Source: Dryas octopetala
Taxonomy: Eukaryota > Streptophyta > Magnoliopsida > Rosales > Rosaceae
Reading direction: 5' to 3'
Assembly: GCA_963921425.1 (NCBI GenBank)
Contig: OY992832.1
Coordinates: 11,407,249 to 11,471,248 of the forward strand
Length of the DNA stretch: 64,000 nucleotides
This document shows, piece after piece, positions 36,905 to 47,855 of the stretch (position 1 is its first letter; every line of letters starts with the position of its first letter). A model generated the notes under the pieces. It did no database searches. It saw nothing but the letters and a program-made list of their open reading frames with translations, and was not told the origin of the DNA. The position numbers and the translations under genes were made by a program.

Positions 36905-39259
36905 ATGGAAGTATCCGTAGTGAGTGTTGCTATTGTGAGCATACTAATTACATGGGCATGGAGGGTGGTGAATTGGGTGTGGTTGAGGCCTAAGAAACTG
37001 GAAGCATGCCTCAGGCAGCAAGGCCTCAAAGGCAATTCCTACCGTCTTTTGTTTGGAGACTTCAAGGAGAGCTCTATGATGCTTCAACAAGCAAAATCCA
37101 AGCCCATCAACCTCTCCACCTCCCATGATATAGCGCCACGTGTCTTCCCTTTTCTCCATCATACGGTGAACACTTACGGTATGTGAGATGTTTTTCTATA
37201 CATTTCTTTATCACCTTCTTTTTTTGGTACAAGGGAGGCCAAAGCCCAACGTTTCTTTACCACCTTCATAAAAGGCTTATCACCATAGATGGATTATAAT
37301 TAGTAATATATGTATATACATATATGTTTTCCAGTGTGTATATCTTATATTTAGCTGGCTTTAATGAATAGAATGTTTTGGAAAAACTGGTTTTTATTAG
37401 CTTTTGTTCCATTTTAGAACATACTTGTTATAACTCTCCTTAATTTTAAAAATTCAGGGGTACAATTTAGTAAAATAAGGCATGTGTGCGTTTGCATCAA
37501 ATTAATTTCAAATCAATTTATATGTTATCAACGTTTCCTTTTGTTTCTTTTACATATACCTAAAGTTTCTACTTCTGCATTTGCGTCTATACTCTATACC
37601 CTATTCTGGCTAAGGGTACAGGGTATTGTGTGTGTAAATCTTAGAAGTCATAACTTGCATAAGCAAAAAAAAAAAAAATGCAGGTAAAAATTCTTTCATT
37701 TGGATGGGCCCTATACCATGTGTGAATATCATGAATCCAGACGATTTGAAACATATCTTCAACAAATATGAAGATTTTCAGAAGCCAGTAACAAACCCAC
37801 GTCTCAAGTTGCTAGCAAATGGTCTTGTACAATATGAAGGTGAGAAATGGGCTAAACACAGAAAAATTATCAACCCAGCATTCCATTTAGAGAAACTAAA
37901 GGTATGATCCTCTTGGCTGCAGTATATGTTTATTTTTTCTTTTTTGTGTTCTTTGTATCAAATCCCCTGTTTCACTGCTATAGTGTATGCTCCCGGCATT
38001 TTATGAAAGTTGTGGTGAGATGATTAAGGAATGGGAGAGCTTGGTGTCCCAAGAAGGTTCATGTGAGTTGGATGTGTGGCCTTGTCTTCAACTTTTGACA
38101 CGCGATGTGATTTCTCAAACAGCGTTTGGAAATAGTTATGAAGAAGGAAGGAAAATATTTCAACTCCTGACCGAGCAAGGACAACTTATAATCAAAGCTA
38201 TGCAAAGTGTTTACATTCCAGGATTGAGGTACATTAAACTAAAATTTAATTCTTTTGGTGTTCAGCTAGTAAATCTAGCCTCTAGTTACAGTTTATATTG
38301 CATGAAAAATGTGCTTGTCTTCTTCATTTCTGCACAAAATCATTCAATTAAGTACTGTTTTTGTATAGGTTTCTACCAACTAAGCTGAACAAGAGGATGA
38401 AGGAAATTGACAAGGAAATAAAAGGTTTACTCAAGGGTATTATAAACAATAGAGACGAGGCGATTAAGGCCGGTGAAGCCACTAAAGATGACTTATTAAG
38501 TATACTACTAGAATCCAATTTCAAGGAAATTCAGGAACATGGGAACAACAAAAAGGTTGGGATGAGTATTCAAGATGTGATTGAGGAGTGTAAGCAGTTT
38601 TACTTGGCGGGGCAGGAGACCACTGCAGGGTTGCTTGTTTGGACAATGGTTTTACTAAGCCAGAATCTGAAATGGCAAGTTCGTGCAAGAGATGAGGTTC
38701 TACAAGCCTTTGGAAGCAACAAACCAGATTATGAAGGGCTAAGTCAGCTAAAAGTTGTAAGTATTTATACAATACATGCACAACAAAAAAGATGTCTTTA
38801 TTTAGTCACCTTGAGTGTATAATGCCCTTGCAGGTAAACATGATTTTACACGAAGTTCTTCGATTATACCCAGCAGGTCTTGCGCTTAATCGAGCCACTC
38901 ACAAGAAAACACAAATTGGAAAATTGACATTACCGGCTGGAGTCGAAGTCGCCTTGCCCATTCTGCTTGTTCACCATGACAGGGAACTGTGGGGTGAAGA
39001 TGCAAAGGAGTTCAAGCCAGAGAGGTTTTCAGAAGGAGTTTCAAAGGCAACAAAGGGCCGACTTTCATTCTTCCCTTTCGGAGGGGGTCCACGGATTTGC
39101 ATTGGACAAAACTTTGCTACGATGGAAGCAAAAATGGCCTTGTCATTGATTTTACAACACTTCAACTTTGAGCTCTCTCCATCCTATGCTCATGCTCCTA
39201 CCTCAATTATAGGCCTTTATCCGCAATTCGGTGCTCATATCGTTTTACGTAAACGTTGA
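36905..39259 (+). CDS. CYP72A: CYP72A cytochrome P450, intact, 516 aa (gene 6)
   Basis: Exons 36905-37178, 37684-37901, 37984-38228, 38369-38756 and 38834-39259 join to 516 codons plus stop. The anchor is three residues shorter than in genes 3 and 5 ([19 protein letters not shown]). I-helix AGQETT near 326, EVLR near 382, PERF present, heme loop [17 protein letters not shown] with Cys about 464. Exon 3 ends in IPGLR, so the family Trp of PGWRFLPT is replaced by Leu. The linker has [10 protein letters not shown] where most copies have [10 protein letters not shown]. Introns 1, 3 and 4 are 505, 140 and 77 bp. Promoter and exon 1 are a near-identical duplicate of those of pseudogene 4. The leader has only a short CT run. 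The substrate is unknown. Confidence 0.94.
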
Positions 39260-39357
39260 TTAGTACTTCTGAATTATAAACCTTCATATTAATAATGTCA
39301 GCTGATCAGCCATATATTGTTTAAACTATATAGTAATGATGCAAAATGGTACTATCA

Positions 39358-39753
39358 GGCTCCTTCTGTTGAGTTATACCTTAACTTATTTATGTTGAGG
39401 TATGACCTTGTTGGGGCCCACACGAGTCATTTTGTGGCGATCCGAACCGTTCGCAAGGATCATCTTCATTGATAAATCATCCTTGCAAAATATTAGTCAA
39501 ATCCGAAATCATTTGTCTATCTAACTTTAATAAAACAAATGAACGGTTTCATCGAAAATATTTGGTTCATCCATTTATTTGATCAAAGTTAGATAGGCAA
39601 ATGATTTCCGATTTGACTAATTTTTTGCAAGGATGATCTATCAATGGAGATGTAAAAAATGAATGGTTCGGATTGACACAAAACGACTCGTGTGGGCCCC
39701 AATAGGGTATACCTCAACATAAATAAGTTGAGGTATACCTCAAGAGAAGGAGC

Positions 39754-39754
<1 letters not shown>
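39358..39754. mobile_element. Palindromic MITE 100 bp after gene 6
   Basis: GGCTCCTTCTGTTGAG at the left pairs with CTCAAGAGAAGGAGCC at the right. Long arms continue inward (GGGGCCCACACGAGTC with GACTCGTGTGGGCCCC; TTGCAAGGATGATC-type pieces on both sides), so nearly the whole 397 bp folds on itself. Shorter relatives lie at about 42530-42716 and 55320-55585. No clear target duplication; the family is not assigned. Confidence 0.75.
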
Positions 39755-39785
<31 letters not shown>

Positions 39786-40278
39786 CATAGCTCCTATATA
39801 TATATATTGTTTAAACTACACATTAGTGTTGCATAATTTTCAGGGCTTATACATAAACTTTGCTTATTCATAGCAATCGATGATCTTCTCCGTATCCAGT
39901 ACTCTTTAAGTTGAGTATTGAACTATTGAAGAGATACAGCAACTGATCGACCTGTATTCGGCAGAATATGTATAAGCCTCAGCAAGACATATAAATCAAG
40001 CTTGGTGCGCGCCGCCATTTCAGTGTGGGAGCCAAGGTGTGAATGTGTGATGATGAACCAAAAAGAGCCTCTTTGTGCGTTGCCAAGTGGCAATAGTGAT
40101 GTTAAGCAAATGACAGGTACAATGCCTGTTAGGAAAGAGATGGCATGGCAGTATGGCACAAAACAATTTGACATGTGAATAAGTGGGTAGCTAATTAGTT
40201 GGCGCGCATGTGGCTAAATGAGGTCTAAGAGGTTGACACCTAAGATTAATAATGGGTATTGTGACTAATTTTTTTTGG

Positions 40279-40847
40279 AGAAAATTTCACTTTGTACTCC
40301 CGTGGTTTGTTTAGATTGTCAAGTTACTCCTTCAGGTTTCAATTTTGGTAATTTAAAACCCAATGTTTAAAATCAAAGACAATATATGTAGCCCCTCAAT
40401 AAGTCTGACTATTACGTTAAATGCTTATATGGCACATGTGGGAACCCACAATTAATGTCTTCAACTATCATAAAGGCAATTTTGGAAACATTCATCTTGC
40501 AAGAGCACAGAAAAGGCAAAAGATCATGTGGTTGATCTTGTTGGCTTCTTGGATTGTGATGGTAGTGTTGCTTTGTTGTATACTTGATGGCCGAAGAAAT
40601 TGAATCCTCTATTAAGAAGTCAATAATTGAATTTATTTGAAGCAATTAACTATTAACAATTAACCATATGGGTCCCACATGTACCACATAAGCAATATTT
40701 AATGTCTAACTGTTAAATTTGACTTACTGAGAGGCCACATTGTCTTTGATTTCAAACCTTGGGTTTCAAATTGCCAAAAATGAAAACTGAGGGAGCAACT
40801 TTTAACAATCTGAGCAAACCTAAAGGGTGCAAAGTGAAATTTGCTCT
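40279..40847. mobile_element. Long-TIR element, about 570 bp
   Basis: The left end AAAATTTCACTTTG is inverted at the right as CAAAGTGAAATTT. Arms continue (GATTTCAAACC, ATATGGCACATGTGGGA with its inverse near 40670). Flanks TTTTTTTTGG at 40269-40278 and 40848-40857 are a 10-bp duplication in low-complexity sequence. The related spacer after gene 8 (near 52860) lacks it and reads straight through TTTTTTTTGGTAGGG, an empty site. Likely Mutator-like. Confidence 0.7.
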
Positions 40848-41405
40848 TTTTTTTTGGTAGGGTATTGTAAATAATTAAGAGAGCAAGAAGAAGCCAAAGT
40901 GTCATGTGGGGTAATGGGTTAGGAACTAGGATTAAGTTAGGTTTTGATTCCATTCCCTTCAATGCAATCAAAATAAGCCTATTTGTGTTGCCATGTGACA
41001 ACGGTGATGCTAACTAACCAATTGACACATTGATCAATATATGCGAGCAAGGATGATGTGGCTCAAATTAAGAAATTTGACATTTGAATATATAAGTGAG
41101 TAGTTAATTGGTCGACACGTGACTAGATGAGGTCTAACAGGTTGACACCTAAGATTAATAATAGGTATTATAAAAACCAAGATCAAGGACAAGCGGAAGC
41201 CAATGTATCATGCATGGTGCATGAAAAGGAGCTAGCCATTTAAGTTGCCAAGTACCAATTAATGGTGTTGTTATGCAATTGACACTTCAATGCATGCGCG
41301 CAATGATGTGGCACACACAGGAATTTAACATGTGGATTAGTGGGCAGCTAATTGGTTTGTACGAAGTTAGAAGACGTCTAAGAGATTGACACCGAAGATT
41401 AATTA

Positions 41406-41975
41406 GAGGGCCTGCTATTTGTACACTTTTTTTTTTTTCTTTTTGCACACCCTTTTTTTTTTTAAAAAATAAAAAATTAAAGGAAAAAGTCCAACACACC
41501 CCTCCCTCTTTCCCTCACCCAACTCAGACCAACACACACCTCCCCCTCCCTCACCCCAACCACTCCCCCCTTTCACCCAACCCACCCAGCCCCTCCCCCC
41601 CTCATCCGACCACTCCCCCTCCATTTGTGACAGGAAACGACTGAAATCAGTGAAGAAAGCCGGCGGCAACCGAAGCTTCTCGGCTTCGATCCAGATTGTA
41701 CGGTGGTGGGATGAAGGATTGGACCCCACAGGGAGGTCAGCGCTGCCAAGACAAAGAGATCCTGACCGGTCTCGCGTCGAGAGGTGGCCGGATAGCGAAG
41801 ATCTGGCCGGGTCGGGTCGCGGTCTGACTGGGTTGTGCGGGTCTGAAATTTTTTTGGAGTCTGATTTGGGGTGTGTTAAGAAAGGAGGGGTGTGTTAGTC
41901 TTTTTTCATTGGTTTTTTTTTTTTTTTAAATTAAGAAGGGTGTGCAAAAAAAAAGGTGTGTAAATAGAAGCCCTC
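41406..41975. mobile_element. TIR element with GC-rich interior
   Basis: Ends GAGGGCCTGCTATTTGTACAC-type (41406) and GTGTGTAAATAGAAGCCCTC (to 41975) are inverted. 8-bp flanks ATTAATTA lie at 41398-41405 and 41976-41983. Subterminal GTGTGCAAAAA and GGGGTGTGTT pieces are also inverted. The interior 41630-41860 is far more GC-rich than its surroundings, as if it carries captured genic sequence. Its ORFs match nothing I recognise. The spacer after gene 8 (about 53755) lacks the insertion. Confidence 0.75.
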
Positions 41976-42061
41976 ATTAATTATAGATCGGTATTAATGT
42001 ATAAACCATACCGTTAACATTTTACCGAAAAAATAAAACATAAAACACAAGGTGGACAATG

Positions 42062-42375
42062 AACATTACCAGCTAGAGTCCAAATGGCGTTGCCCATGCT
42101 GCTTGTTCACCATGACACAGAAGTGTGGGGCGAAGATGCAAAGGAGTTCAAGCAATTAAGAGAGCTTTCAGGAGTTGCAAAGGCAACAAAGGGACAACTT
42201 TCTCTCCTTTCCGAGGCAGTCATCGGATTTGCATCCAACAAAACCTTGCTATGATAGAGGCAAATAATGGCCTTGTCATTGATTTTATAACACTTCACCT
42301 TCGACCGTTCTCCATCCTATATATGTTCATACTCTTTACATAGTATTAACCCTTCAACCACAATTTGGAGCTCCT
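42062..42375 (+). pseudogene. CYP72A exon-5 relic (after gene 6)
   Basis: Degraded exon 5 from LPAGVQ (CATTACCAGCTAGAGTCCAA) through the [14 protein letters not shown] part to the C-terminus (CAACCACAATTTGGAGCTCC). The heme loop is wrecked: CTTTCCGAGGCAGTCATCGG stands where PFGGGPR should be coded, and the ligand Cys region reads TGCATCCAACAAAACC. It is closely related to the relic at 53848. Confidence 0.88.
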
Positions 42376-42780
42376 TTCACGTCACTCTTGTTTATTTTTT
42401 TCTCACTTTCTCAGTTTCCAATGTCTACCTCTTAACCCTCATCTAGCTCCACACTTTATATAGAATAAATAGACGAATTAATATATGAATTCCATTAATA
42501 TTTAAAATGATGGCCCATTAACCAAATGGTTAAACGATTTTCGATCTAATTTTTTGCAAGGATGATCTTTGTATAGAGACTTAGAAAATAGACTCTTCGA
42601 TCATTAAATTACAATGAAAATAGACTATTCGATCATTAAATTACAATGCGGAGTGGGTCCTATAAGCCATACCTCATCATGTTTAAGTTGAGATATATCT
42701 CAATAGAAAGGAGCTTATATGTATATACATATATATATAGGGAAGGAACAATGTTTTTTAGCCTTTTTAGATCTTAGAAG

Positions 42781-43598
42781 CAGGGACGGACGCACGTTGG
42801 GAGGTAGGGGGTCGGGCGACCCCCCAACGCCGGATCTCTTAGCCGTGAGACTCCTTTCCCAGTCGCCGGTGACCCCCCAAATCTCTGGACGGCGACCCCT
42901 CGACCTCTAGCCGGTGACCCCTCGCCGCCCAGTCGCCCACCACCTGCTTGATGAAAAGCCTCAGTGGCTGTTGGACTTTCTCTCTTTTCTCTTCTCTTCT
43001 CCTCTCCTCTCTTGGTTTTGCTGGACTTTCTCTCTCTTTTCTCTTCTCTTCTCTTCTCTTCTCTTCTCTTCCTCTTTTGGTTTCTCTCTCTTTCTTCTCC
43101 TCTGTTTTCTTTCTCTCTGGTTTGCCACACACCACCGCCTAGCACACACACACACTGACACACACCACTAAACACACATACACACACCTCACTCCCAGCC
43201 ATTCACAAGCTAGGAAAGCTCACACACACACACACACACACACGTAATCACAACCTTTTTTCTGTTTTTGTTTTTAATACATATATGTATATATAACATA
43301 AGTTTATATATATATATACTATAACATAATTAAAATGTAATTAAAATTAATACTAATAAACACAAATATGAATATAATTAAATAATAATTTAAATAATTA
43401 AATATAAATAAATATAAAGACAAGTAATTATTTTAATAAACACAATTTTTGTAAAATTTAAAAATTATGTTATTACATATTTACATGTAACTTGTAATAT
43501 TGTTTATCATTTAATTTTTTATTGTTATTGTCGTCCAAATTTTTTTTTTTGCTTTTACACTCTGACCCCCCGAGTTGAAAATCCTGGATCCGTCACTG
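42781..43598. mobile_element. hAT element, non-autonomous, 818 bp
   Basis: The left end is CAGGGACGGACGCACG and the right end CCTGGATCCGTCACTG, imperfect inverted repeats starting CAG. Perfect 8-bp flanks CTTAGAAG lie at 42773-42780 and 43599-43606. GGGTCGGGCGACCCCCC at the left and GACCCCCCGAGTTG at the right are subterminal. The inside has a CCGGTGACCCC-rich part, (CTCTT)n and (CA)n simple repeats, and an AT-rich tail. No transposase. Confidence 0.85.
43221..43243 (+). repeat. (CA)n microsatellite
   Basis: About 11 CA units inside the hAT element at 42781. Confidence 0.9.
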
Positions 43599-44034
43599 CT
43601 TAGAAGATCCAATAGTCTAAAACTAATATTTACTCATTGAATGACTTGACATCTGATTATGACGTGGAATAATATATTATTTTTTTCTTTGTTTACATTT
43701 AAATAAAATTTAAAATAACACAAAATAACTGGCAAAATAACACAAGAAAAAAAATTAAAAAAACTCCTTAGCCCTAACCAGATCTAAACGAACCCTACCT
43801 CTTCCCCCTCCCATTACTCCAAAATATCTTGCTCTAAGTTAGTATCTAAATTAAAAAAAATCAGTGACTAGCTACTAATTAAAAAATTACTTTTCGTACA
43901 TATTTGTGACTAATCCAAAATATCCTGCTCTAAGTTAGTACCTAAACTTAAAAAAATTAGTGTCTTATGACTTTGCTGAAAAACTATAGATACTTGGTAT
44001 TTAATCCTAACTTTTATATTTTTCTATCATTATT

Positions 44035-44600
44035 TGGTGTATTCAATTAGGACTGCAATAGATTTTAAAAGAAATTGAAAATCCATAGAAATTTAGGTAT
44101 ATTTAATTCAAAATTTTAAACATTCCAAATAAATCTAGATGTATTCAATCCAGAATTTTAAAGGATCCATAGAAATTAGGTGTGCGCACGTATTAAAAAA
44201 CTTATTGATTTTAAAGGAATATCATTAAGTGTGGATTTTGTATTCAATCCATTAATGGAACAAAATCCATCAAAATCCACCAAAATCCACCAAAATCCAT
44301 AATTTAATGAAATCTTTTAAAATCAATGAGTTTTTTAATACACTTAGCTTTTTATTGAATTTTTATAATTCTAAATTGAATACACCTATAATATTTATAT
44401 GAAATATTTAAAATTCTAAATAAAATACACCTAGATACATGCATGGACTTTCAAATTTTATTAAAGTCCATTAGAATCTCAATTGAATACACCTTAGATT
44501 TTATGAATTTTATGGAAATCAATTAATAAAAATTCATGAAATATGTAATATTCAATAACTCCTTTAAAATATATTAAAATCTCAATTGAATATACTCTCT
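44035..44600. mobile_element. AT-rich MITE abutting the promoter of gene 7
   Basis: GGTGTATTCAATTAGGACTG at about 44036 is inverted near 44575-44600 (AATCTCAATTGAATATACTC). Several inner ATTCAATCCA/AATTGAATACACC pieces also alternate in orientation. A relative stands at the same place before gene 9 (about 56708-57522). Borders are approximate and the family is not assigned. Confidence 0.55.
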
Positions 44601-44608
44601 ATATAAGC
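44599..44608 (+). promoter_or_regulatory. TATA box of P450 gene 7
   Basis: CTATATAAGC is followed by AGCATGCATTTTCC and then the (CT)n leader. The sequence directly upstream is the MITE end rather than the GAAAATAACT found before genes 5 and 6. Confidence 0.55.
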
Positions 44609-44637
44609 AACAAGCATGCATTTTCCTTTCAACAAAT

Positions 44638-44640
<3 letters not shown>

Positions 44641-44703
<63 letters not shown>
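44641..44703 (+). repeat. (CT)n run in the leader of P450 gene 7
   Basis: About 31 units, ending 16 bp before the ATG. Confidence 0.95.
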
Positions 44704-44707
<4 letters not shown>

Positions 44708-44719
44708 AATCACACACTA

Positions 44720-45088
44720 ATGGAAGCATTAGTAGTCAGTGTTGCACTGAGTGTTGCTATTGTGAGCATACTAACATGCGCATGGAGGGTGCTGAATTGG
44801 GTGTGGTTGAGGCCTAAGAAACTGGAAGCATGCCTCAGGCAGCAAGGCCTCAGAGGCAATTCCTACCGCCTTTTGTTCGGAGACTCCAAGGAGAGCTCTA
44901 TGATGCTCCAAGAAGCAAACTCCAAGCCCATCAACCTCTCCACCACCCATGATATAGCGCCACGTGTCATCCCTTTTCTCCACCAAACGGTCAACACTTA
45001 TGGTAAACCAAATGTTTTTCCTTGCATTTCTTTACCACCTTCCTTTTAGGCTTATCCCTCAAAGATGGATGATAATTTGGAACCAATG

Positions 45089-45119
<31 letters not shown>

Positions 45120-46981
45120 GTGCCTTAAAATTCAGCAGGCTGTTATTATTAAAATGGTTTTGGTAAAATTGTTTTTATTATCTTTTGATCTATTTAAGAA
45201 CACTTTTGTTATAATTAATGTAGTAAATTAAGGCATGCCTTTGCATCACACTTTTACATATCCAAAATTTTCTACTACTGCATTTGTGTCTATGCAGACT
45301 ATGCTCTATACTATATTCTGGCTATGGGTACAGGGTATTGTGTGTGTAAATCTTAGAAGTTGTAACTTTAATAAGCAATAAAAAAAAATGCAGGTAAAAA
45401 TTCTTTCTATTGGATGGGCCCTATACCATGTGTGTTCATCATGAATCCAGAAGAGTTGAAAGATATCTTTAACAAATATGAAGATTTTCAGAAGCCAGCA
45501 GTAACAAACCCACTTCTGAAGTTCGTATTATTTGGTATTGTCAGCTATGAAGGTGAGAAATGGGCTAACCACAGAAAGATTATGAACCCAGCATTCCATT
45601 TAGAGAAGCTAAAGGTATGATACTCTTGCCTGCACTATTCATCTATGTTTTTTAATGTCTTCTTTTTATCAGATCACTTGTTTCATTGCTATAGCGTATG
45701 CTGCCCGCATTTTATGAAAGTTGTGGTGAGATGATTAATGAATGGGATAGCTTGGTGTCCAAAGAAGGTCGATATGAGTTCGATGTGTGGCCTCATTTTC
45801 TCCGTTTGGCACGAGATGTGATTTCTAAAACAGCATTTGGAAGTAGTTATGAAGAAGGAAGGACAATATTTAAACTCTTGAAAGAGCGAATACAACTTGG
45901 AACACAAGTTTTGCAAAGTGTTTACATTCCAGGATGGAGGTACATTAAATTATAATTCACCTCTTTTGGTGTTTGACTGTTCGGCTAGTAACTCTAGTTA
46001 TAGTTTATATTGCATGAAAAATGTGCTTGTCTTCTTCATTTCTTCAGAAAACCATTGAATTAAGTACTGTTTTTATGTAGTTTTCTACCAACTAAGCAGA
46101 CCAAGAGGATGAAGGAAATTGACAAGGAAATGAAAGGTATAATCAAGGGTATTATAAACAAAAGAGAAGAGGCGATGAAGGCAGGTGAAGCCACAAAAGA
46201 TGACTTATTAGGTATACTTCTGGAATCCAACTTCAAGGAAATTCAGGAACATGGGAACAACAAAAAGGTTGGGATGAGTATTGAAGAAGTGATTGAGGAG
46301 TGTAAGCTGTTTTACTTGGCGGGGCAGGAGACCATTGGAGGGTTGCTTGTTTGGACAATGGTTTTACTAAGCCAGAATTCGAAATGGCAAGTTCGTGCAA
46401 GAGATGAGGTTCTACAAGTCTTTGGAAGCAACAAACCAGACTATGATGGGCTAAGTCGCCTAAAAGTTGTAAGTATTTATTCAATACAAGCACAACAGAA
46501 AAGAGGTCTCTATTCAGTCACCTAAGTTGACCTTGAGTGTAAAATCACCCTGCAGGTAAACATGATTTTACTCGAAGTTCTTCGATTATACCCAGCAGGT
46601 AATCTGCTTAATCGAGTCACTCACAAGAAAACACAAATTGGAAAATTGACATTACCAGCTGGAGTCGAAGTCGCCTTTCCCATTGTGCTTATTCACCATG
46701 ACAGGGAACTGTGGGGTGAAGATGCAGAGGAGTTCAAGCCAGAGAGGTTTTCAGAAGGAGTTTCAATGGCAACAAAGGGCGGAATTTCATTCTTCCCTTT
46801 TGGAGGGGGTCCTCGGATTTGCATTGGACAAAATTTTGCTATGTTGGAAGCAAAAATGGTTTTCTCAATGATTTTACAACACTTCACCTTTGAGCTCTCT
46901 CCATCCTATGCTCATGCTCCTTCCTCAATTGTTGGCGTTTATCCACAATTCGGTGCTCATATCATTTTACATAAACGTTGA
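44720..46981 (+). CDS. CYP72A: CYP72A cytochrome P450, intact, 520 aa (gene 7)
   Basis: Exons 44720-45002, 45394-45614, 45695-45939, 46081-46468 and 46556-46981. Exon 2 is 221 nt, one codon longer than in the others (QKPAVTNP). The intron 3 acceptor is followed by T instead of G, so the codon across the junction is AGT and the motif PGWRFLPT becomes PGWSFLPT. I-helix AGQETI near 330 keeps the acidic-Thr pair but loses the second Thr. EVLR near 386; PERF present; heme loop [17 protein letters not shown], Cys about 468. Introns 1, 3 and 4 are 391, 141 and 87 bp. The reading frame is open throughout. The ATG follows a (CT)n leader. The substrate is unknown; the I-helix and PGWR changes could alter activity. 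Confidence 0.93.
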
Positions 46982-47215
46982 TTAATTAGTACTTCTGAAT
47001 TGCAACCTTTCAGGCTTCAGTCATTTCTTAAACAGCATATTAATAATGTAGCAAAAGTGCACTATTTCTTACAGTTCCTATATATAAGCTTACTCTCTTA
47101 TTTCTTACTTAGCATTGGTATTAATATATCCTTCTTAATCAGAATTCTAAAGTACCTATATATATAAACCAGTCCAAAAGACTCGAGAGACATTTGAAAA
47201 TGCAATCCAATATAT

Positions 47216-47435
47216 TTCAAGGGAATTCATTAACATGGGAACAACAAAAATGTGGGGATGAGTATTCAAGATGTGATTGAGGAGTGTAAGCTGTTTTACT
47301 TGGCGGGGCAAGTGACCACTTCGTCATTGCTTGTTTGGACAATGATTTTGTTAAGTCAAAATCAGAATTGGCAATTGGTTCGTGCAAGAGAAGAGGTTTT
47401 GCAAGTCTTTGGAAGCAATAAACCAGACATTAATC
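47216..47435 (+). pseudogene. CYP72A exon-4 relic (after gene 7)
   Basis: This covers the second half of exon 4, from HGNNK through [19 protein letters not shown] to VFGSNKPD. The I-helix reads AGQVTT, having lost the conserved Glu. A 3-nt insertion duplicates the QLV-coding part, and a base is inserted before GMSIQ (AAATGTGGGGATG). It lacks flanking exons and an intact splice site. Its LSQNQNWQ text is closest to genes 2 and 8. Confidence 0.88.
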
Positions 47436-47515
47436 AAACATTCAAACTAGAATTGGAAAATTTATCCTTGCATTCCAAGTGGATCTTTATTCACTAAACA
47501 ATTACTATGATCTTT

Positions 47516-47855
47516 CGAAGAAATCTAGGCATCCATCCCAAAATCAATTGGCAATGGGAGGAGTAGCCCAAACCCTTATAAGCCACTAGCAAGGCCCTCA
47601 CATCTTCAATGTGGGATTACTCTCAACACGCCCCCGCACGTGTGGCATCATTTAAGCCTAACACGTGGACAATTTATATTGGGTGACGTGGGAGCACGTG
47701 TGGCCGTTAGGCACATCACGTGGATAACCTGCTCTGATACCATGAAGAAATCTAGGCATCCATCCCAAAACCAATTGGCAATGGGAGGAGTAGCCCAAAC
47801 CCTTATAAGCCACTTGCAAGGCCCTCACATCTTTAATGTGAGATTTCTCTCAACA
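47516..47855 (-). mobile_element. TRIM retroelement, two LTRs and primer-binding site
   Basis: Two 113-bp direct repeats (47516-47628 and 47743-47855) share GAAGAAATCTAGGCATCCAT at the left and CTCTCAACA at the right. Read on the minus strand each is TG...CA, and the left LTR is followed at once by TGGTATCAGAGC, the initiator-Met-tRNA primer site (plus strand GCTCTGATACCA, 47731-47742). A G-rich stretch (CGCCCCCGC on the plus strand) beside the other LTR is the polypurine tract. CTTTC at 47512-47516 and 47856-47860 is a 5-bp duplication, off by one base at the left LTR. The core of about 114 bp is non-coding and holds several CACGTG/ACGTGG boxes. Confidence 0.88.

Larger units (their letters stand above)
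39260..44719. other. Transposon-rich spacer between P450 genes 6 and 7
   Basis: In order: a palindromic MITE (39358-39754), the spacer block shared with genes 5 and 8 (39860-40260), a long-TIR element (40279-40847), more shared spacer (40859-41400), a GC-rich TIR element (41406-41975), a P450 exon-5 relic (42062-42375), half of the palindromic MITE family (about 42530-42716), a hAT element (42781-43598), AT-rich sequence, and a MITE that ends at the TATA box of gene 7. ORFs in this stretch lie inside the mobile elements or simple repeats. Confidence 0.7.

Noticed and set aside
42774-43202. 142-codon minus-strand ORF
   Set aside because: Translation of simple repeats (GAAAAGA and GT runs) inside the hAT element; no family resemblance.
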